Assembly: GCF_000421765.1 (NCBI RefSeq)
Contig: NZ_ATXQ01000001.1
Coordinates: 434,001 to 498,000, forward strand
Origin: Denitrificimonas caeni DSM 24390
GTDB lineage: Bacteria; Pseudomonadota; Gammaproteobacteria; Pseudomonadales; Pseudomonadaceae
Direction of reading: 5' to 3'
Length of the DNA stretch: 64,000 nt
The notes under the pieces were generated by a model. It did no database searches and was not told the origin of the DNA. It saw only the letters and a program-made list of their open reading frames with translations. Of this stretch, positions 57,284 to 64,000 are shown piece by piece; position 1 is the stretch's first letter, and every line of letters begins with the position of its first letter. A program made the translations under genes and the position numbers.

Positions 57284-58426
57284 ATGAGCCAATCTTCAGA
57301 GACAGCAAAAGTTAACGCCGATAGAAATTCGATAGGCGATGCAGTAAAGCCAGACAACTCTTCTGCTGCCACGGCAAAACAGCAAAGCGCTAAACACCCA
57401 GCACGCTCATCAGGCAAAGGGTTAGCAATCTTAGCCCTGCTCTTTGGCTTGGGTGGCTTGGGCGCTGGAGCTTGGAGCGTGCTACAGATTCAAGCAGCCG
57501 GTGACCTTACCGCGCAACAGCAACAACAGCTGTCGAACATGCGCAGTCAAACAGCTGAGTTAGCCGAACGCGAGCAGCAGCTTAGCAAAACATTGGCGCA
57601 GATGCCGTCTGCCAGCCAACTGCAACAAGGCCGTGAATTGCTCGCCAACGTACAAGCTGAGCAACAACTACTGGCGCAGCGTTTAGAAACTGTTTTAGGC
57701 GCCAGCCGCCAAGATTGGCGCTTAGCTGAAGCAGAACACTTGTTGCGCATGGCCAGTTTGCGTTTAAGTGCTTTACATGACACCAACAGCGCGCGCTTTT
57801 TATTACAAGCAGCTGATCAAATTCTAATGGAGCAGGATGATCCGGCGGCCTTCGCTGCACGTGAACAACTCGCTAAAAGTATCTCTGCATTACAAAGTAG
57901 CGGCACTTTAGACCGCACTGGTTTATTTGTCCGCCTAGGCGCTTTGCATCAGCAGGCCAGTGCACTCACTCACCTTGCTCCCGAGTTTGTCCAAGGGCAA
58001 GGTCAGCAAGCGCAAGTTGCTTCAGGTGATGGAGCCGGACGTTGGGCACAGTGGTGGGAGCAGATTACTCGCTATGTACGTATCGACTTTAACGCCAGCG
58101 AGCAAGTCCAACCTCTACTTGCCGGACAAAGTCTGACTCAAGTTCGTTTGGCCTTAGGCCTGGCCTTAGAGCAAGCGCAATGGGCTGCTCTAAACGGCGC
58201 AACCGAAGTCTACCAACAAGCACTCAAGCAAGCATTGGGCATTTTAGATGCGCACTTCAGTGCTAAAGATCCAAGCGTCAACGGCTTAAGAGCGCAAATC
58301 AGTGAGTTACAAGAGCAAAAAGTCAGCCAACAACTGCCGGACTTAAATGCGGCGCTGATCACCTTACAAGCTTATATTAATACGCGCTCGACCCCTCAAG
58401 AAGCTAACTCAGAGGAGTCAAACTGA
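57284..58426 (+). CDS. hemX: HemX-like membrane protein (uroporphyrinogen-III C-methyltransferase-annotated)
   Basis: A 380-residue protein with a polar N-terminal tail, one membrane segment (GLAILALLFGLGGLGAGAWSVLQI, about 44-67), and a long helical, Gln-rich periplasmic part with coiled-coil character. It fits the HemX family, often labelled a uroporphyrinogen C-methyltransferase although no methyltransferase motif is seen. It follows hemD by 10 bp. The ATG at 57284 has AAGGA seven bases upstream and is preferred over the frame to 57254. Confidence 0.85.
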   Translation: MSQSSETAKVNADRNSIGDAVKPDNSSAATAKQQSAKHPARSSGKGLAILALLFGLGGLGAGAWSVLQIQAAGDLTAQQQQQLSNMRSQTAELAEREQQLSKTLAQMPSASQLQQGRELLANVQAEQQLLAQRLETVLGASRQDWRLAEAEHLLRMASLRLSALHDTNSARFLLQAADQILMEQDDPAAFAAREQLAKSISALQSSGTLDRTGLFVRLGALHQQASALTHLAPEFVQGQGQQAQVASGDGAGRWAQWWEQITRYVRIDFNASEQVQPLLAGQSLTQVRLALGLALEQAQWAALNGATEVYQQALKQALGILDAHFSAKDPSVNGLRAQISELQEQKVSQQLPDLNAALITLQAYINTRSTPQEANSEESN

Positions 58427-58428
58427 TT

Positions 58429-59673
58429 ATGAAACGCACCTATCTTATTTTGCTAATTGTAGTGGCCTGCGCCGCGGCTTTAGGCATGTTTATCGCTGAG
58501 CATACCGGTTATGTGTTGATTTCTTGGAAATCTTTTCGTTACGAATCAAGCCTTTGGGTGTTCTTGGCGGTACTCACAGTCATCTTCGCCATACTTTATG
58601 GTTTACGCACCCTGATAAAAATGACCCTTATTTCCAGTGGTTTAATCAACCCTTGGTCGCGTCGTAATCAAGGCCGTCGTTTACGTCAAGCAGCAGAGCA
58701 GGGCATTTTAGACCTCGCACAAGGGCACTGGAAAAATGCTTTACGCCATCTGCGCCGTGCCGCGCAAGGCGAAGCGAAACCTTTGGTGTATTTGTTAGGC
58801 GCAGCCACGGCTGCAGAAAAGCTTGGCTACAGCGAAGAAGCTGATCAACTGCTGGAACAAGCGTTAATCAAACAACCTTCAGCCGAAGTCGCGATTGCTC
58901 TAGCGCATGCCGATTTACAATTGCAGCGGGCCGATGATGCAGGTGCACAAGAAACCCTGCAAGCCATGCATGAGCTGCACCCGCAACACCCAGAAGTGTT
59001 GCTACGCCTACAAGCACTCTTGCGTCAGCGTCAAGAATGGTCAGCCTTAATTGGCCTGCTCCCTGCTTTACGTAAATGCAAACGCCTTAGCGCTGAGCAA
59101 TTGCAAGCGATTGAATATCAAGCGTGGTCAGGACGATTGGCGTCAGCCTGTCAAGCTAAGCAAGATCCGCAAAGTGCTCTGCAAGCACTTGAAACAGCAT
59201 GGCAAGGACTCTCGAACAAACTGAGAAATGACCAGCACTTGATTGCCTCTTATGCTACTGAATTGCTGCGTCTCAATGCTCAAGAGCAAGCCGAATCTTT
59301 GCTGCGTCATGCGTTAAAAAATGGCTTAGATGATCAGTTACTCGAACTTTATGGTCGCACCTTAGCTCAAGATGCTGCGCGGCAACTGCAAGAGGCTGAA
59401 AGCTGGCTTAAACAAGCACCCAACAACCCTATTTTACTGCGCACATTAGGACGTTTAAGCATGCGCAATCAACTCTGGGGCAAAGCACGCGATTACTTCG
59501 AGAGTAGTTTAAAACTAAGCAGAGAAGCGCACACTTGCGCCGAACTCGCTCGACTACTTAGTCACTTAGGCGACGTTCAGCGCAGCAATGCGTTATTTGC
59601 TGAAAGTTTCCAATTATTAGAGCAATCTTTGCCTGCATTACCGCAGCCAGCACTACAAAAAAATAGTGTTTAA
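58429..59673 (+). CDS. hemY: HemY-like TPR membrane protein
   Basis: A 414-residue protein with two N-terminal membrane segments (about 4-21 and 42-64, MKRTYLILLIVVACAAALGMF then SSLWVFLAVLTVIFAILYGL), followed by tetratricopeptide-like helices. It matches the HemY family encoded after hemX in many gammaproteobacteria. Its role in haem metabolism is not proven. It starts 2 bp after the hemX stop and ends the hem operon. Confidence 0.9.
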   Translation: MKRTYLILLIVVACAAALGMFIAEHTGYVLISWKSFRYESSLWVFLAVLTVIFAILYGLRTLIKMTLISSGLINPWSRRNQGRRLRQAAEQGILDLAQGHWKNALRHLRRAAQGEAKPLVYLLGAATAAEKLGYSEEADQLLEQALIKQPSAEVAIALAHADLQLQRADDAGAQETLQAMHELHPQHPEVLLRLQALLRQRQEWSALIGLLPALRKCKRLSAEQLQAIEYQAWSGRLASACQAKQDPQSALQALETAWQGLSNKLRNDQHLIASYATELLRLNAQEQAESLLRHALKNGLDDQLLELYGRTLAQDAARQLQEAESWLKQAPNNPILLRTLGRLSMRNQLWGKARDYFESSLKLSREAHTCAELARLLSHLGDVQRSNALFAESFQLLEQSLPALPQPALQKNSV

Positions 59674-59822
59674 CCGTTACAATACGCAGTCAGCAGCTAG
59701 CCAATAGCCACTACCCAAGAAATCAGCTGGCTGGCTGTTAATGTATTGCCTAAACAACGTCTAAAACATACAGCTGACTGACATGTTTGGCTTATAACCT
59801 CAAGCTACAGCAAGGAGTTGCA

Positions 59823-60317
59823 ATGCGAATCCCATCTACCCGCCAGTTATTTATATTGGCACTGCTAGGCTGCATAGGACTGCTGGCCTTCGCATTGTAC
59901 TTAGAGCATGTTGTGGGCTTGGTGCCTTGCCCCTTGTGCCATGTACAACGTGTGGCAGTACTGATGTTTGCTGTGGTATGTCTATTGGCTACTGTGCATA
60001 ACCCTGCACTCTGCGGACAACGGGTCTATGCGGTACTGGCAGCTTTGGCTGCAAGTTTCGGCATCGCTACCGCTGGTCGACAAATATGGCTGCAAGGTTT
60101 ACCAAAAGATCAATTACCCTCTTGCCTGCCACCGCTTGAGTTCATGCTAGAAGCATTTCCTCTGCAAGATATCATCGCAAAAATGCTACACGGTACCGCT
60201 GATTGTGCAGAAATCAACTGGACACTACTGGGCTTTAACTTGGCCGAGTTAAGTATGGTTAGCTTTATTATCATGTTGGTATTTAGCATTTTCCTGTTAT
60301 TTAGAAAACACGCTTAA
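59823..60317 (+). CDS. dsbB: Disulfide bond formation protein DsbB/DsbH
   Basis: An inner membrane enzyme of 164 residues that reoxidises DsbA and passes electrons to quinones. Four membrane segments can be seen. The first periplasmic loop has PCPLCHVQR (Cys36, Cys39) and the second has Cys101 and Cys128, the four redox cysteines of DsbB. In Pseudomonas the copy in this place, after hemY, is called dsbH. The ATG at 59823 has AAGGAG six bases upstream. Confidence 0.92.
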   Translation: MRIPSTRQLFILALLGCIGLLAFALYLEHVVGLVPCPLCHVQRVAVLMFAVVCLLATVHNPALCGQRVYAVLAALAASFGIATAGRQIWLQGLPKDQLPSCLPPLEFMLEAFPLQDIIAKMLHGTADCAEINWTLLGFNLAELSMVSFIIMLVFSIFLLFRKHA

Positions 60318-60350
60318 TTTTTGTAACTGCTTTAACTGCGCACTTTATAC

Positions 60351-60389
60351 AAAAAACGCGGGGCTTGATTCATAAGCCTCGCGTTTTTT
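60351..60389. terminator. Bidirectional terminator between dsbB and aspA
   Basis: AAAAAACGCGGGGCTT (60351-60366) pairs with AAGCCTCGCGTTTTTT (60374-60389), 7-nt loop with one mismatch-type G-T. A and T runs on both sides allow use by both converging genes. Confidence 0.9.
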
Positions 60390-60446
60390 GTTAGAGCAAC
60401 TATAAGTTTTAAACTGGGCTGTATTAAACAGCTCAGCACATCAAGC

Positions 60447-61868
60447 TTACTCTTTCAAAGGCACTAAGCGCGGCGCAATCATGTGCTCTGGTCGCAGAAT
60501 ATCGGCTAATAGATCATCATCGAGCAACTGCTCTGCACGCACCAATTCCAAAACGCCACAACCCGTTTCCAGTGCCTGCTTGGCAATACGCGTAGCATTG
60601 TCATAGCCAATATATGGGTTAAGCGCGGTAATCAAACCAATCGAGTGCTCGACCAAGCTACGGCAGCGCTCCTCATTGGCGGTGATACCGACAATACAAT
60701 GTTCGCGCAGCATATCCATGGCACGACGCAACAGGCGAATCGAATCAAACATCTTCCAAGCAATTAACGGCTCCATCACATTGAGTTGCAACTGCCCTGC
60801 TTCTGCAGCCAAAGTCAGCGATAAGTCATTACCAATCACTTCGTACGCCACTTGGCTGACTGCTTCTGGAATCACTGGATTGACCTTGCCTGGCATAATT
60901 GAGCTACCCGGCTGACGTGCCGGCAGATTGATCTCGTTAATACCGGTACGCGGACCGCTCGATAATAAGCGCAAATCATTACAGATTTTTGAGAGCTTGA
61001 TTGCCGTGCGTTTTAGCATGGCGGAGAACAATACAAACGAGCCCATATCTGAGGTTGCTTCAATCAGATCAGGGGCCGCTTTAATCGGATAACCACAAAT
61101 GGCCGCTAAACGCTCAACCGCGATGCCCTGATAACGTGGATCAGCGTTAATACCTGTACCAATCGCGGTGCCGCCAAGATTCACTGAAGTGAATAAGTCA
61201 TTGGCTAAGCTCCTAAGACGCACTAAATCAGTGCTCAAATTCACCGAGAACGCTTTAAATTCTTGGCCCAAGGTCATTGGTACAGCATCTTGCAGTTGCG
61301 TGCGCCCCATTTTGAGTACGTGCGAGAACTCATTACCTTTGTCGGCAAATGCCTCAATCAAACGTTCTAAACTCACCAATAAATCATTATGACCTAACAA
61401 TAAACCAACGCGAATCGCAGTTGGGTAAGCATCGTTAGTGGACTGCGCCATATTCACGTCATTATTGGGGTGTAAAAAGCTATACTCACCTTTTTCTTTA
61501 CCCATCGACTCCAGCGCTAAGTTAGCGATCACCTCGTTGGCATTCATATTGGTTGAAGTGCCAGCGCCGCCTTGAATCATATCGACGATAAACTGATCGT
61601 GATGCTTACCTTCAATCAATTGCGTGCAAGCATTGGCAATCGCTGCATGCTTTTTATCGTTTAAATAACCGAGTTGATGGTTGGCATCCGCCGCAGCCTG
61701 TTTAACCATCGCTAACGCACAGACAAAATTAGGGTAATGCGATAGAGGCACGCCGGTCAGATGAAAATTATGCATAGCGCGTAAGGTCTGGATACCGTAA
61801 TAAGCATCCTGTGGCACAGGCAGCGAACCCAATAAATCATGCTCGGAACGAAACGCTGTAGCGGTCAT
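60447..61868 (-). CDS. aspA: Aspartate ammonia-lyase AspA
   Basis: AspA interconverts aspartate with fumarate and ammonia. The 473-residue fumarase-superfamily enzyme has GTSTNMNANEVIAN, NDAYPTAIRVG, and the catalytic signature GSSIMPGKVNPVIPEA. The start MTATAFRSEHDLLGSLPVPQDAYYGIQT is typical. It stands alone between two convergent or divergent neighbours. Confidence 0.93.
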   Translation of the reverse strand: MTATAFRSEHDLLGSLPVPQDAYYGIQTLRAMHNFHLTGVPLSHYPNFVCALAMVKQAAADANHQLGYLNDKKHAAIANACTQLIEGKHHDQFIVDMIQGGAGTSTNMNANEVIANLALESMGKEKGEYSFLHPNNDVNMAQSTNDAYPTAIRVGLLLGHNDLLVSLERLIEAFADKGNEFSHVLKMGRTQLQDAVPMTLGQEFKAFSVNLSTDLVRLRSLANDLFTSVNLGGTAIGTGINADPRYQGIAVERLAAICGYPIKAAPDLIEATSDMGSFVLFSAMLKRTAIKLSKICNDLRLLSSGPRTGINEINLPARQPGSSIMPGKVNPVIPEAVSQVAYEVIGNDLSLTLAAEAGQLQLNVMEPLIAWKMFDSIRLLRRAMDMLREHCIVGITANEERCRSLVEHSIGLITALNPYIGYDNATRIAKQALETGCGVLELVRAEQLLDDDLLADILRPEHMIAPRLVPLKE

Positions 61869-61987
61869 AGATCAAATCCCCTTAGCCAAAGCTGATCAAG
61901 TACTGAATAAAGGGATGTTAGGCCTTCCACGATTCTAAAGCGAACCTTGCAGGCACAATCACTGCGGCATAGTGACCTAGATCATTC

Positions 61988-61996
61988 TGTGGATAA
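61988..61996 (+). other. DnaA box (TGTGGATAA)
   Basis: TGTGGATAA is the complement of the consensus DnaA box TTATCCACA, exact at all nine positions. It lies in the 297-bp intergenic region between aspA and the Lon-family gene. Confidence 0.6.
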
Positions 61997-62125
61997 CTCT
62001 GTGCATGCTTTATCAAATATCTGGAAAGCGCATAAATCACACCAAGAAAGTAACGCAAGGCATTGCTATATAAAGGAATAACCCTAAAAACAGATTTAAG
62101 CCCGCAGTTACCGCTCGCTCAAGCC

Positions 62126-62134
62126 TGTGGATAA
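62126..62134 (+). other. Second DnaA box (TGTGGATAA)
   Basis: A second exact copy in the same orientation, 138 bp from the first. The surrounding CTGTGGATAAC..TGTGCA sequence is nearly the same in both. Confidence 0.6.
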
Positions 62135-62165
62135 CCTTGTGCACAACAGTGTTTAGCTGTGCCAG

Positions 62166-64000
62166 CTAGGTTGTTGCTGGAGTGCTGTCAGCCGCTTTAC
62201 CCTCATCACTGTCCATGTCTAACTCAGCAATGCTGCGTAAGCGCTCCACCACGCGCGCATTGATCGAGCCTGCGGGGAACAGATTATCTTGGTCGGCATA
62301 ACCCGCTTCTTCACCGCTTAACAGGGCTAAAGCCTGATCAACATGCCGCACAGCATAGATCTGGAACTGGCCAGCGCGCACAGCGTCAATCACTTCATCA
62401 TCCAATAACAAATTAATAATGTTTGACTGCGGGATAATAACCCCTTGTTCGCCGGTTAAGCCTCGAGCTTGGCACAAGCGGAAGAAGCCTTCAATCTTCT
62501 CATTCACGCCACCAACCGCCTGCACTTCACCAAATTGATTGATCGATCCCGTAATCGCAAACGACTGTTTCAACGGTGCGCGCGACAATGCAGAAATCAA
62601 GGCACAGACCTCACCCAACGAAGCACTATCACCATCGACATAACCATAAGATTGCTCAAGCGCGATACTGGCAGAAATGGCCAGAGGGAACTCTTGTGCG
62701 TAGCGGCTGCCCAGATACCCAGTAAGAATCATCACACCTTTCGAGTGGATGGATTGCCCTAAACTGACTTCTCGTTCAATATCAACAATGCCGCTGGCAC
62801 CGGGATAAACCGAAGCGGAAATACGTGCCGGCATACCAAAAGCGGTATCGCCGACAGCCAGCACAGTCAAACCGTTGCATTTGCCCACCGCAGCACCATG
62901 GCTGTCAATCAAAATAACCCCAGACAACATGTCATCTAAGATCCGCGCACAAACTCTACCGGTGCGCGTCACCTTAGCTTCAATCGCTTGTTGTACGTGC
63001 TGCTCATCGGTAATGGCAACGCCTGCGTTATGGCGTAAAAAGTCTGCCTCGCTGACAATCTGAAACAAGTCCGCCAAGCTCGCAGAAAGACGCTCTTGAT
63101 GCTCGGCCAAACGGGTGCTGTAACGCACCAAACGTAGCACTGCCGCCGCACTTAATGGCGCCATCTCTTCTTCAGTGGTGCGCGCACAAAGCAATTGAGC
63201 AAAGTGCTGCAGAGTCTCATCGGTCAACGGAATGTCTTCATCAAAATCAACCAGCACACGAAACATTTCTTGGAAGTCTGGATCGAGCTCCTGCAAGGCG
63301 TAATACAAATCACGCGAACCAATCACTACGACTTTAACCTGCAAGGGAATCACTTGTGGAATCAAGGTTGCGGTGGCTAAACGACCCAGCTCAACCAAAG
63401 GTGATTCCATTTTTAATTGCCTAGAATGCAATGCGCGCTTCAACGCTTCCCAGACAAAAGGTTCTGAGAGCAGCTTTTCTGCTTCTAAAATCAAATAACC
63501 GCCATTGGCACGGTGTAAAGCACCGGAGCGCAGCTGACGGTAGCTAGTGTACAAAGCACCTTGGTCGGTACTGTACTCAATACGTCCAAACAAATTGTCG
63601 TAGGTTGGATGCGATTCAAAAACGACCGGCGCTCCTTCTTCTGGGGTATGGCCAATCACTAAATTAGGACTGTATTGCTCTTCCAGTAACTTACGTGCCA
63701 ATGAGTCACTGTGGTCCTCATCGACCAATTGCTCGACCACCGTTTTTAGTAAATTAGTGTGCATGGCTTGCAAGTAAGCCACCACGCAAGGGTGTTCAGC
63801 ATACTTCTGCGCCAGCGGCGCAAGTAACGGCTCCAAAGCAAGCGCGATGGTTTCTTCATTGAGCTGGCGTAACTGATTGCTCGATTCACGCTTCCACAGC
63901 GGCAAGCTGGAAAGCTCCTTATTCAGGTGTTCTTCGAGGACAGCAATATCCAGATGAAACTGTTCGCGCTCACTGTCTGGACGCTGGGCAAACTCAGCTT
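62166..64000 (-). CDS. Lon-family ATP-dependent protease (C-terminal part, gene cut by window end)
   Basis: The reading frame is open to the right edge of the window, so the N-terminus is missing. The visible 611 codons hold an AAA-type domain with the family block RANGGYLILEAEKLL, FQEMFRVLVDFDEDIPL, and an ISEAD-like segment, followed by the Lon (S16) protease domain. The catalytic Ser is in DGDSASLGE (encoded at 62619-62639) and the catalytic Lys in GGVNEKIEGF (encoded near 62482-62514). The layout is that of a LonB-like protein of pseudomonads rather than classical Lon. The Walker A motif would be beyond the window. The TTG at 63905 is inside the gene. Confidence 0.88.
   Translation of the reverse strand, partial: AEFAQRPDSEREQFHLDIAVLEEHLNKELSSLPLWKRESSNQLRQLNEETIALALEPLLAPLAQKYAEHPCVVAYLQAMHTNLLKTVVEQLVDEDHSDSLARKLLEEQYSPNLVIGHTPEEGAPVVFESHPTYDNLFGRIEYSTDQGALYTSYRQLRSGALHRANGGYLILEAEKLLSEPFVWEALKRALHSRQLKMESPLVELGRLATATLIPQVIPLQVKVVVIGSRDLYYALQELDPDFQEMFRVLVDFDEDIPLTDETLQHFAQLLCARTTEEEMAPLSAAAVLRLVRYSTRLAEHQERLSASLADLFQIVSEADFLRHNAGVAITDEQHVQQAIEAKVTRTGRVCARILDDMLSGVILIDSHGAAVGKCNGLTVLAVGDTAFGMPARISASVYPGASGIVDIEREVSLGQSIHSKGVMILTGYLGSRYAQEFPLAISASIALEQSYGYVDGDSASLGEVCALISALSRAPLKQSFAITGSINQFGEVQAVGGVNEKIEGFFRLCQARGLTGEQGVIIPQSNIINLLLDDEVIDAVRAGQFQIYAVRHVDQALALLSGEEAGYADQDNLFPAGSINARVVERLRSIAELDMDSDEGKAADSTPATT

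Noticed and set aside
61869..62165. Chromosomal origin of replication
   Set aside because: There are only two DnaA boxes, no AT-rich unwinding repeats, and no dnaA, dnaN, rpmH or gidA nearby.

Overview
The window comes from a gammaproteobacterium of the Pseudomonas group. Many gene blocks keep the order I recall from Pseudomonas genomes: pmbA-yjgA / tldD-nitrilase; rluD-pgeF facing bamD; a flavodoxin beside folM-folE-folX; rsmI / lpoA-yraN-gmhA-dolP; sspB-sspA-petCBA-rpsI-rplM; thiD-thiE-hemL; yigB-xerC-DUF484-dapF-lysA-lppL / cyaY-rnk / cyaA-TIGR02647; and argH / algZ-algR-hemC-hemD-hemX-hemY-dsbB. The base composition looks close to balanced, lower in GC than a typical Pseudomonas, so a low-GC relative such as the P. 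caeni/Thiopseudomonas group is plausible; that placement is inference. I see no rRNA, tRNA, CRISPR array, phage or insertion sequence.

Layout. 0-11.5 kb: end of a probable SRAP-domain gene, DUF2007, an acyltransferase, prmA, a zinc-ribbon membrane protein, the TldD/TldE protease genes, a nitrilase-like amidohydrolase, a SWIM-SNF2 helicase and a PsiE-like membrane protein. 11.6-17.7 kb: DUF1820, a PrrF-type iron-responsive small RNA with Fur box and terminator, and a DUF1329 / DUF1302 / acyl-CoA ligase cluster. 17.8-31 kb: pgeF, rluD, bamD, glutathione peroxidase, an Lrp-type regulator, DUF2788, a globin, rluE, the tetrahydromonapterin genes, HopJ-like, rsmI, lpoA and the envelope genes after it. 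31-36 kb: stringent starvation proteins, cytochrome bc1 complex, ribosomal proteins S9 and L13. 36-41 kb: SulP transporter, thiamine and haem precursor genes. 40.8-41.65 kb: a non-coding block of near-tandem structured repeats. 41.65-52.4 kb: recombinase, lysine, frataxin, adenylate cyclase and argH region. 52.5-60.3 kb: trxC, a lone pseudopilin, AlgZ/AlgR, haem genes and a DsbB protein. 60.4-64 kb: aspA and a Lon-family protease cut by the window end.

Most of this is housekeeping: envelope assembly (BamD, LpoA, DolP), respiration (bc1), haem (hemL, hemC, hemD, with hemX/hemY), lysine/DAP (lysA, dapF-like), arginine (argH), pterins and rRNA modification (rluD, rluE, rsmI, prmA).

The most notable items are: (1) a full-length DapF homologue in the normal dapF position that has lost both catalytic cysteines and most substrate-binding motifs; (2) a single PrrF-like sRNA; (3) two near-tandem structured repeats of about 277 bp after hemL; (4) an SRAP-like N-terminus with Ser in place of the nucleophilic Cys2; (5) a lone type IV pseudopilin next to algZR; and (6) a perfect 20-bp palindrome between rluD and bamD. 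Start sites were often moved inward from the longest open frame, using Shine-Dalgarno signals and family length.
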